Assembly (NCBI GenBank): GCA_037783415.1
Contig: JAZGTN010000064.1
Location: forward strand, 2,405,001 to 2,469,000
Reading direction: 5' to 3'
From: Leptasterias polaris
Taxonomy: Eukaryota > Echinodermata > Asteroidea > Forcipulatida > Asteriidae
Length of the DNA: 64,000 nt
The notes under the pieces were generated by a model. That model was not told the origin of the DNA, ran no database searches, and saw only the letters and a program-made list of their open reading frames with translations. Position 1 is the stretch's first letter; each line of letters begins with the position of its first letter. The translations under genes and the position numbers were made by a program. Shown piece after piece: positions 47,101-59,100 of this stretch.

Positions 47101-50100
47101 TCACAGCTTTATAGAACATTATCGCAAGTGTTAGGCCTGCAGGATGAGTCAACGGTGCTAAGTGTATTCATTGGAAAAATGTAGGTTCAAAAAAAATATT
47201 ATTTGTAGCATGTCATTGTACATTTTTGTATGGGGAATTTTTGACTTTCAATGATATTCAATCAAAACGGCCTTGAATTTGACCTTTTGACTGACAAAAG
47301 TTTCCTCATTCGATTGTAAAGACCCACCAGTTAATGAAATCTAATGACGTCATGTTTCAAATCTTGCTCTGATGAAGTCAGGAATGAACCAGCAATTCTA
47401 CTTACTAAAATGTACAGACCCATGTAGACAAAAATGATGTCATAGGATGCTTTGGATGTTGAAAAAATTTCGCACGGAAGGGTATCGAATACAACGGCAT
47501 TTTATATCGTTTTGACGTGAGGTTAGAGACTTGGAATATTTTTGTCCCACTCACATGAGGACTCTATCTATTGGAAAATGAGTACATCACAGAAATGATT
47601 TTGACTTTTGGGTTTCTCTTTAAGATAACCCAAAGGTTTTTGTCCCGACATCTTATTTGAAATTTGCTTTATTTATTCTGTCTTCCTCTGTTACCCCGAC
47701 AGCATAACAAACCTGAAATATTGGGGTAGGAGTGAGCCCATCATTGCCAAGACCCTTCAGCTTCTCAGCGATTTGTCCATCGGGTACAGCAGCGTGCGTA
47801 AGCTTGTCAAGCTTGATGCCGTGCAGTTCATGCTCAGGAATCATACGGTAAGCAGTTTGTGTCTTATCATCTTATCAGGGCTCAAATCCATGGAGCTGCG
47901 TAATGGCCGTTTTTTGTGCTTACTGTAAGCGAGCGAAAAAGGCATGCTTACCTTCCGTTGCTTACTGTATGAAAATGAATGACGTAACAATGCAAATCCA
48001 TGGTGAACGCCCAAGCTTGCTGCCAAATTTTCTTGCTAACCTGTGAAATATGCTGATGCTTAAGCAAATTTTTCAATTTCATCAAGCTGCTTAAGCACTG
48101 AATATTGCTTGAATGATGTTCTGATCAGCAAAAATGAGCAGGATACCAGTCACTGATATATCAGTCAAGCATATTTTTGTTGTGCTTAGCTACTTTTTGG
48201 GCTAAAGCAGTTCTATGAAATTGAGCCCTGTAAGCAATGCATTGCTATTTATAAGTAAAAAGTGCATCGGGGTGTCTAATAAGAAGTGTATGTGTTACTG
48301 GTAAGTAAGCATTGTGTTACTCGGCTCTATGTAGAACTCTTTCTCTGTGCTGTGCACAGAATGATACAGAGTCTTAGATATATGAGGGTCCGTTTCCGTG
48401 GTGGATAATTTTCAGAGCTCCGTAATTCAAATCCTCCCTGTACGAAGATAATAATCTCACTGGATTAACTTTCCATGGCTGCTGCATACATTTGTTTTTG
48501 CGTTGGGTTTTGGACGTCAGATATTCTTCATTTTGATGATATTCAATTAAAACAGCCTTGAATTTGACCTTTTGACTGGCACAAAAAGTCCTCTTTCGAA
48601 TGTACACACCTATTTTGTTGATGTCCGGTGACATCATGTTTAAATGTTTCCTCCAAAAGAGTATCATTTTAGACCATTTTACTGTAATTTTTTTCCCTCT
48701 TTCATGAGGACTCCATTTATTGGAAAATGAGTGCATCACTGAATTTGACCTTGGAGCCCCTCTTTAAGACAACCCGTGTTTTTCTTGTCTGTAAGTCTTC
48801 ATGGGGCAGCATCTCTGAATGTAAAGCTATATTGTCTGTAAGTCTTCATGGGGCAGCATCTCTGAATGTAAAGCTATATTGTCTGTAAGTCTTCATGGGG
48901 CAGCATCTCTGAATGTAAAGCTATATTGTCTGTAAGTCTTCATGGGGCAGCATCTCTGAATGTAAAGCTATATTGTCTGTAAGTCTTCATGGGGCAGCAT
49001 CTCTGAATGTAAAGCTATATTGTCTGTAAGTCTTCATGGGGCAGCATCTCTGAATGTAAAGCTATATTGTCTGTAAGTCTTCATGGGGCAGCATCTCTGA
49101 ATGTAAAGCTATATTGTCTGTAAGTCTTCATGGGGCAGCATCTCTGAATGTAAAGCTATATTGTCTGTAAGTCTTCATGGGGCAGCATCTCTGAATGTAA
49201 AGCTATATTGTCTGTAAGTCTTCATGGGGCAGCATCTCTGAATGTAAAGCTATATTGTCTGTAAGTCTTCATGGGGCAGCATCTCTAAATGTAAAGCTAT
49301 ATTGAATTCCCTTTCAGAGTGATCACTTCCCGTTCCTGGGCATCAACGGAACATTCTCAGTCAGCGACATGAGATGTCGGACGACGTTCTACACTGCCCT
49401 CGGGAGGCTCCTTATGGTCGATCTCGGTGAGGATGAAGACCGGTTTGAGTCCTTTATGCTTCCCATTACCTCGGCGTTTCAGTTCGTTGGAGCTCAGCTG
49501 GCTAACGCCACGGAGGGAGCTGCGTGGAATGAAGCAGAGACTAAGGTACAAAAAAAAGCTTGCAAAATGTGTTTGTTTGTCTGAAAACACCACCATTCAC
49601 TGTATACCATACCAAATATGGAGGTAGAATGTGCCCCCCCTCCCCTTATGTTCCCATACTTTAACACACTATTTTCCTCTTGTACAGAAGTATCCCCCTA
49701 TTATCCTCATAAGAATTCATGAGATTACAAGAACACAATAAAGACACAATAGAGGGGGGGGGGGGGGGGGGGGGGGGGGTTACCACCATGCCCCATATCG
49801 AGTACCGAATGATTCACTATTCTACCATTTAGTATCGTCCACATGATTTTGTACGATGGATGCGCTATGCAATCCGCAAATGATAAATTGTTTATCTCTA
49901 CTCACTCGCACTCCTACAAAATCTGTTCCCTTGTTTTGTTTGGGTTTGACGGATTCAGTCATGAGTCAGCGAGCAGGTTGTTAATTTCAAACTCCGGACA
50001 ATGGTGGGATTAGGAGGCTTGCATGTTTCAAACAACTGAGCAGATTCAATACTAAGTCAGCATTCATCAATTCATGTGAAATCTTCACAAAACATACTGA

Positions 50101-53100
50101 TCCATTGAGTTTTAAAAGTGCTTGATGTGCATTTTCAGCAGAAAAAACCCCCACCGCAACTAAAAGCTAAAATATTTGCGCGATCAATATTTAATGCAAC
50201 AGCAAGATTTCCCTGGTATCCCGCGTTGGCAATGAACCATCTAGCTTTACAGTGGTGGTTACCAATGAAAATCAAGATTCTATTTGTTGACTGCTGCGAC
50301 CGAAGTTTTGCACGGAAACTTCGCTAAACAAGAACAGCAAGTTAAAATCTCAGACATTTGTTCAATCATGTAAAATGTAAATTGATTTTATAAATTGACT
50401 TTCAAGCTAAACTAACTACATGCACACAATGCACACAGTTTTCCACTGTATTGCATGCAGCAGCCATATCTGTGTACACGTGCGGCCATTATGTCATGCA
50501 CTTTGTGCATAGTGCATTGATATTACCGCGATCGGATATTGCGAGCTTTGGATATTATGAGGAAAACGGGCTAGTTCGGCGGACCTCGTATTAACGAGAG
50601 TCGACTGTACTTCAAATTATCTTGAGACCCCTTGATGATTTTGTGTATACATTTTCTGTCTGTTTTTTCATCCTGCAGAGGACGTTAATCGGTTTGTCCA
50701 GAGATCTCCGTGGGATTGCCTTTGCCTTCAACACCAAGGCCAGTTACATGATGCTGTTTGATTGGATGTATCCTTCAAATGTATGCTGATTTTCATTTCA
50801 TAATGTCATTTTCATTTAGTTTTTTTCTGGTGGTGAAGCCACAGACTCTTAGAAAAGTGAACTTAATCACTATACTAGCCAAGAACCCAATGTAGAGCAG
50901 ACAAGGAAGGAAGTTTCAGTTTTAGATGTGGGAGGAAGACCCCAGCAAAATATTCCGGGGAATGACTGTAGTGAATTGACAACTAACAATTATACAAATG
51001 CAACAGTTGTGTCTTAACCTTGGTTTTGAATTGTTCTGATGCTTTGGCCTGTTTGACAACTTCTGGTAAATTGTTCCATAACTGAACAGCAGCAGATTGG
51101 AAAGAGTGGGAACCATAGGACTTAGTTTTAGTAACTGGGGAGTCAAAAGAGATTTATTATTAGAACTCTGATTTCCAGCTGGTTTGCACTCCTGATCTAA
51201 ACTATATCTCCATTGGGGTTTATTTTAAAGTACTAAGCTGCTAACAGAATATCTGCTTGAAAACTAACATGATATTGCTAAGTAAAAATCGGGCTAGTTT
51301 GGTCTATGAAAAGCGTTTGTAACCGTTTTTATAAAATGCATATGGTTAGAAAGATGTTTTAAAAGTAGAATACAATGATCCACACAAATATGCCTCGAAA
51401 TTGCGTGGTTTTCCTTTTACTTTGCGAACTAACACGGTCCGCCATTTAGTGGAGTCAATTTTTTGGCTCCACAAAATGGCGTGCCGTGTTAGTTCATGAT
51501 GTAAAAGGAAAACCGCGCAATTTCGAGGCATATTTGTGTGGATCATTATATTCTACTTTTAAAACATCATTCTAACCATATGCATTTCATAACAAATGGT
51601 TTTAAACGCTTTTCATAGACCAACTCGCCCGACCCAAGGCAACGTGTCCTTTTAATATTTATGTAACTGGGTTAAGGAAGTACTATGTAAGGAACCTACA
51701 AGTGTAATGTAACATCATAGGATTAAGTTAATACGCAAATGAGACACATGACAATCTATAAGACCCATTTATTAACGTAGCACCATCTAACGGTTTAGAA
51801 GGTGCTGTGGCACAGTCTGCAGCACAAGTGGGGCCATAGCCTCTGTTATTATTATTATTATTATTTATTCAGCCAACACACAACGATACAAAACAATACA
51901 AAAATACTTCCAGATGGGCTAGGAGAAACAAAAGCAAAGTAATTACTGTGGTCCGTGGACCTGCTGCCCCACATCTGGTTGTAAACAAGTAGAGTAAAAA
52001 ATATATAACAATTTATGTGAAAAATAAAAGATAATAAATTAACTATAAATAAACATATGTACATGTACATCAATTAAAGGTTAACATTTTAAACAAAACA
52101 TTAAAAGCATGAATTATGTTAGAGTAAAACCAGTTTTTAAGAGTGAAAAAAGGAAAACTGAAGAACATTTTGATATGATATGTTAATGGCCCTTGAGACA
52201 CTGGTCATTACTTAATATTGGACTGCGATTTATTCTGAGTGGTCCTTAACAGCCATCTCTCAGCTACCCAGCGTACACCCCGATCCTCCACAGGGCTATA
52301 GAGCTATGGTACCACGAACCCATGGTGACCACCCCTATCCTGAAGCTGATGGCAGAGCTGGTTCAGAACCGGTCGCAGCGGCTGCAATTTGACGTGTCCT
52401 CACCAAACGGGATTCTGCTCTTCAGAGAGACAAGCAAGATGCTGGTAGCGTACGGTAGGGTTATTGTTTATGTTGTAGCGTCAGTGGAAACATATTGTGT
52501 TTTGAGTTTGCAGTAACGTTGTATCTCGTACAAGAGACTTTCTGCCCCAAAATTCAGCTTTATTGGTGTACTTCCAGAATAGTTTGGTGCCCTTTCACAC
52601 ACTTTGTGTTCTGTGTGTATAGTATTCTTTTAGAGCCAGGGTCATGGTATGGTTTTTGTTGAGAAAATAGCAAAAAACTTTCAAGGTATTTTCATTAAGA
52701 ATAATGAATCCATCCATGTTAAGCAAGGTGACAGTGGGTGCTAACTTCATCTATGGACATATTGAGGGCAGCCTTTAAAAAAACACCAGGGAAGTTTCCA
52801 AAAGTTGCCTGCAGGTGATCTTTGGAGATTCAAATTTGTTGGGTTACTCCTTTTTTTATTTTATTTACGGAAGTCGCCCAACACAAGGCCCAAAGGCCAC
52901 TCGAGGTGAGGGCTAAAAAAAGAAGAGAAAAGGAAAAGAAAGCGCAGAGAATTATGAGAACAGAAACCTATTCACATTGCGCTTAAACTGAGACAAATTA
53001 TAGACAGCAGGGAAACAGGATGCAGGCAAGGAGTTCCAGAGTGAGGCAGTACGTGGAAAGAAACTCGTAGCGTACATCTTGGTCCTGCTTTTGGGAGTCA

Positions 53101-56100
53101 CGACTGTATGAGGATGGGATTTGACAGAGGTGCGAGTGGTTCGTTGTGCGGGACGGTCAACAGGGACGACCAACGAAAGACCATTGGAACACACGCCGTG
53201 ATAGTATCTGTAAAACAGGCTCAATGAAGATACATTTCGACGATGCGAGAGGGGTTCCAAAATTGATTTCCAATCAAAATAGGGGGCAGAAACATAATTT
53301 TGGGGGCTTTTAATCTGTTAAACCATTCATTCATTCATTTCCTTGGGGTAGGGGGGGGGCAGCATCCCCCTTAACTGCTTACAGTAATTCTTAATGGTGA
53401 GAGCATCTATTAAACCATTTTAATGTTTGTTCATGTATTGTTTTTGCCAAACATTGACAACATTCAAGCACATTGGAATTTGTCTTGGACAAGGTACGTT
53501 TGATAAGTGCATTCTTTGGCTGTTTGCTCATTTTATTTTCTGTTGGTAACTTTTTCTTAAAGGGGCTGTGTCATTTTGATCAAAGCAGGCTTGTGGCTGT
53601 ACATAGAATTATGAACCCAGTTACAACACGTGCACGCCCTCCCTCTGTATCATATCTTTGGAGAAGGGCGCGTTACTACATGTGCGCGCCCTCACTCCGT
53701 ATCATATCTTTGGAGAAGGGCACGTTACTACATGTGCGCGCCCTCCCTCCGTATCATATCTTTGGAGAAGGGCACGTTACTACATGTGCGCGCCCACCCT
53801 CTGTATCATATCTTTGGAGAAGGGCGCGTTACTACATGTGCGCGCCCTCCCTCCGTATCATATCTTTGGAGAAGGGCACGTTACTACATGTGCGCGCCCT
53901 CCCTCCGTATCATATCTTTGGAGAAGGGCACGTTACTACATGTGCGCGCCCTCCCTCTGTATCATATCTTTGGAGAAGGGCGCGTTACTACATGTGCGCG
54001 CCCTCCCTCCACATCATATCTTTGGAGAAGGGCGCGTTACTACATGTGTGCACCCTCCCTCCGTATCATATCTTTGGTGAGCCGTGCGCGCGTGGAGGAA
54101 CTGGCTGAGAGTTTATAATTCCACAGACAGCCACAGGCCTGCTTTGATTAAAACGACACAGCCCTTTAAACGCCTGTAAATATAATCAAACTTTTTCCCC
54201 CCCCACTCTTCTCACAGGATCGAGAATATTAACATTGGGGGACATTCCAAAGGACCAAGTCTATGCCATGAAATATCCTTTTTCTAAAAAAAAAAAAAAA
54301 CTCTTCACAGGGATTAAAAATTGCTGACTTTCTGAGTCCAGATTTTGTTAATGTCTGCCTGGTTCAGATATTCAGATATAAAGAAATCCTGCTCTTTGAT
54401 CTACTCCTCTAGTGTTGGGATACTGTTCCTAGAAGTGCCTTACAATCTATAACTTCAGGGACGACCAATAGACTGTGCAAGTCTCGCGCGCATTCGAACT
54501 TCAGGGACCATAGTGGTCCCAACCATATGGAGTTTTACGTGGGCGAGATTTTGTTTCGTCAATTATTTTAGTTTAACGTAGTTTATGACCTAGAAAATTA
54601 TACATGTTGTTGGGAATGTAATACTAAGTCATAACAAAATATGAAAGTAAAACCAATTCAACAATATAACGAAGAAAATCCGAGAATTAAACTTGACCTC
54701 AGCTTCCGGTTATTGCAAAAAATTAAGAATTTTGTGCTCACCTCCGATCATAAAACTTATGTAAAAGCTTGTTTTGGATGCGCGATTATAATCGCCGGAT
54801 GCTGTAATTGCAAAGCAAACCCTTTTCATTGCAGTCTATGGTGTTGAGGCTCGGCATTCCTCTTTAAACTGCGATACGGGTCAATTTAAAACCCGTTTGC
54901 CCTTCACGAATCTGCGTAAGGTGTTTCTGAAAAGTTAACATCAAAAAAGCATCCTTGTCCCAGAGTTTTAATTTGTTTTTAATAATAATTAACACACTTT
55001 GGCGTATTTTTTTAAAAAGCTAAAACTAATTCATAAAATTGTAATGATTTATTTTTGTTGTTCAGATTTTGTCATGAGATATAATTTAAAACAAAGATTT
55101 GATTTCAGAAATAAAAATGTTCTTCGTTTGACGTGTTTTCTCGTTCAGATACGCGCGAGACTTGCACAGTCTATACGTGGAAATGCCTTCATTTCAACAA
55201 CCCTCCTAAAGTGTGGATTCTAGTTTCAGACCTTTTTGTCAGCAATGACTTTCACCCTTGTCTTTAAGATTGGAATCAGAACCCTAAGAAAGTTAAAAAA
55301 AAAAATAAAAAATTTTGTTATGGGTTCTTAATGACGATTTCAGACTTATGTTTGTGTTTCATTTAACACTCATACTCTTATGAGATTTTTCCAGTGAGTT
55401 GCCTGACCATTTGAAACCATTCAACTGCATGGGTTATATATGGTGGCACAAGTGTGCCCAAAGAACTTACTGTTTTCACATTTATACTGTGAAGATGCAT
55501 TCACCACAGACCATATTGAAGGCTTGCATAGTTTACCTATCAAATGCAACTGATATTGAATGATCAGGAAGTAGAAGGGTTGACTGTGTACTGTGTAGAT
55601 GCATTCACCACATGATGTCATCTTGTAGGCTGTTATAGTTTATCTATCATTCAAAACCACAGTGGATGCTATTGGATTGTGTACTGTGTAGATGCATTCA
55701 CCACATGATATCATTTTGCAGGATGGCGCAGTGCATCTGTCAACCAAATTAACAGTGGATGAAAATGAATAGTCGAAGAGTAGTTGACCTAAAACCCAAG
55801 TTTACCATTCACAGGGTGCGTTCGATTAGCTTCCCCGGGTCGACCCCGGTATGCTCATAGGGTGAGCCCCTCACCATGAGCTAATCGACCGCCAACTTCC
55901 CCCAGCATTCACACCGATGCATCTTGGGACAGCCGACCGGAACTACTTCCATTTTGCGCCGTACATCCGATACTTTCCGTGGATTCACGAAAAGATCGTA
56001 AACAAATTATTACCAAGGTAAAGCTGCAACGTTAAACAATTTTACAAGCCCACAGTGATACAAAAGTACCCGGTTTCAAATAAAAAAATACTTACTGCTC

Positions 56101-59100
56101 ACCAAAACGCTGCTTTAATGGCGAAAATTTGTCTCAAACTTCCTAAAATGTCCCGCTGAATTACAAACAAAATGGTGGCCATTGAGAAAGTTTTTCGCTG
56201 TGACGTCATGAACCAGGGTCAGCCCCAAGTAACCCGCTCCACAAGCAGGGCACTTGGGTCTCACCCGGGTGAGCCACAGCAATGACGTCAGAGCTATTCG
56301 AACGCACTGGGGTCAGACCTGGGTCGACCCGGGGAAGCTAATCGAACGCACCCAATGTAAAGCTGCTGACAGAAAATATGTTAAACCTTGTGTATTTGCA
56401 ACGCACTTCTGAAAGACAAGTCTAGTGCACTGAAGTTTCCTTGAGTAAACCCTTTTATTTAAATAGAGACCAGGCCAATGCACTTCATTTGACCTTCTGA
56501 TAATCATAGTAGCCAGTTTGTATGAAGTGGACGTGGTTCATGATGGATTCATGTCACACCGACCCATTAGGCTATGTTTCCTTGACCTTTGACCTCAAGC
56601 TGAAGGGGGTATCGATATGCTTCGGTATGCTGAAGGCGGTGCTGTCGGGGAGTTATGTCAACTTTGGGGTCTTTCAACTCTACGGCGACAGCTCCCTGGA
56701 AGAGGTGCTTCAGATGTTTGTCAAGTTACTACTGTCGATACCTCTAAGTGATTTACTGGTAAGTTTAATCCTGTCACGTCCAATAATTTGTTCAAGAAAC
56801 ACAATAAAGTATACCACTTTGCATCCATCATACTAGCGATTTCTCCAGTGGTTGTAATTTTTGTGTAAGTATATTAAACAATCAGAAAGTGTTTCAACAA
56901 ATTTCATCCAAGTCAATCCAATGAGGATTTATCAGATTATATCCTAATCCCCCCCACAGGATTATCCCAAGCTCAGCTTGAATTACTACAGCTTACTAGA
57001 ATGTCTGGCTCAAGATCACATGGGATTTCTGAGCAGTCTGGAACCCCGTGTATTCCTCCACATTCTGTCCTCGATATCGGAGGGGCTCACAGCACTAGGT
57101 AAGTGTATAACAGCAGTTTTATCGAAGGAAGAACAAAGTCAAAGTGTCATTGATAGGTACTGAACTAATTCAGGTTCTTGAAAATGTTGCTTAACAATTT
57201 TCTGCTCAGCTAAAATAAGCAGGACACCAGTCACAGATGGCACATGTGACATTGTATTTAGTCTGGTAACAACATTCTGGTAAGCATAATTTTGTCGTGC
57301 TTAGCTGCTTTTTGTGCATGAGCAGCTTTCATTCGTTACACAGTAAATTGCTTTATAAAAGAAAATCTTCTTAGCAGAAACGGGTTACCAGCCAAAACAC
57401 AATGTAATGTAATGTGTATTGATTGTGACTGATCACCAGTTAGTGCAGACAAATTTGCTAAGCACCATCGTTTCCTGCTTGTCAGCTTCATGAAATTTAA
57501 CCCGATGTTTTGTTGGTTCAATTTTCAGATTAACAAAAATCTAAAGGCACGTTGCCCCCAAAATATTACAGCTGCCATGTATGTTAACAAATTAATTTGA
57601 GTGTGTATAGACCTTTCTATTGCAACGTCACAGCCCAAGTTCTTGCCATCCGAGATGGAAAATTATGGAAAGCCATAAATGCAAAACAAAAACAGATAGC
57701 CACGTTCCGTAACAATGTAACACAACTATTCAAAAGAAGTGTTGAATTTCTAGGAAACAAAGCAACGCATCATGGTTTGTATTTTTGTTTGTTTGAAAGT
57801 TTGGAGAAAAGGTTGAATTTGGTGAAACATCTGTTGACACGATTGAATGTTTTACTAACATTCAGCCGTCAATGCCAATTAGCTCGGTTTGTATGACAAG
57901 CATTCATAAACCTACACAGTTGTTTTGTTTCCGTCAGACACGATGGTGTGCACGGGATGTTGTGCAACGTTGGATTCTATTGTGACGTATCTCTTCAAGA
58001 GAATATCCAAATCGACGAGTAAGAAAGCCAAAAAGGAAAACGACAACTTCCCTAGAATCATGGAGGTACCGCCGGCCATTTTACAACAGGTGATAATCAA
58101 AGAAAACATAGAAGTAGTGGTAGTTGAATTTGCCACCAAACAGGCACTAAAATACTTGTAGGTGTAAGTCAGTCATGCGTACTGCGCCCATCCCGGTTCA
58201 TACTTCCTGCGAATGCGAAGTGAATTTGACGTCACAAATTTGCAACAAACAATTCGCAAGAGTTGAGCTGTGAGAAACATTCGGAGTGAAAACAGAGTTG
58301 TGGCGTCAAATTCGCTTTACATTCGCATTCACAGGAAGTATGCACTGGGCTTCATTCGTTAAAATGATGTGCATTGCTTGGTATGTATTATCATTTTAAA
58401 GGATTACGCACTACTCAGAACGCATGACGGACGCATGGATTTTAAGCCTTATGGGACAAAATGGGTAGGATTAGTGTATTAGGATAGGCTCCATAGATTA
58501 GGTAAATGGGTGTTATAGGGTAAAATGGGTACATGGGATACTCTTTGTGAATGTAATGGGATAGAGTGGGTACTGTTGGGTACATTTAGATTTTCCATGG
58601 ATTGAATATACTAAGATCAATGGGGTAATGGGGTAAGTTACTTCCATTAGGTGCTTTTGGTTAGGGTAATGGGATGGGTGTGATGGTGTAAAGTGGGTGC
58701 CATTGGGTACATTAACATAGATTCCAGAGAACAGTTATGCTAGGATGGGTGTAAAAGGATAAAGTAGGTACCATTAATTATGTGATACAGAATGGGTATG
58801 CTAGAGTGGGTACACAACATCAATATGCACTTAACGGCAGATTCTATAAATGAGCCAACTGTTTTTGCTGGACTGTATAGAGAGAAATTTGTTTGCAAAC
58901 ATCAGGCACCTGTCAAGTCAAATTAGGGCGGGGTCGGAGGATCAGATTGTTTAGGATTGACACCTGACAGGAGAGCAGCATTTGGGATAGCCTTTTGTCA
59001 AGGCCTTCGTGGCTTGAACAGCTTTGTAGAGCCGCGATCCCAAGCGACTGAAATGGGAGACCACGCACGCGAGTGGCGAAGCCACGAGGGCCTTTTCCAA

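Larger units (their letters stand above)
50768..52263 (+). other. XPO7: XPO7 intron 19, U12-type (GT-AG)
   Basis: The donor GTATCCTTC matches the minor-spliceosome consensus RTATCCTTT in all but the last base. Near the 3' end GTCCTTAAC (52242-52250) matches the U12 branch-site consensus TTCCTTRAC, with the branch A 14 nt before the intron end and no long pyrimidine tract. Splicing gives [10 protein letters not shown], against WIYPSYMPIL in human. Confidence 0.85.
54273..56598 (+). other. XPO7: XPO7 intron 21, U12-type with AT...AA ends
   Basis: The donor ATATCCTTT (54273-54281) is the exact U12 AT-type consensus, and TTCCTTGAC (56578-56586) the exact branch-site consensus, with its A 13 nt before the intron end. 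Reading frame and the family sequence YALKLKGISICF demand [12 protein letters not shown], which fits only if the intron ends ...CTCAA before G at 56599. The usual AC (56593) or AG (56599) ends would each create a stop within a few codons. Confidence 0.85.

Noticed and set aside
48785..49304. Regular 47-bp repeats as a possible CRISPR array
   Set aside because: Units are directly adjacent with no variable spacers, the genome is animal, and the array sits inside an intron of XPO7. It is a minisatellite.
49357..49596. Minus-strand ORF opposite XPO7 exon 18, and a similar one at 37700-38086 opposite exon 8
   Set aside because: These are shadows of conserved coding exons on the other strand.
53473..54108. 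A 211-codon ORF with repeated peptide as a gene
   Set aside because: It lies in an XPO7 intron, two other frames are equally open, and openness follows from the 52-bp repeat lacking stops. No start context, splice or domain evidence.
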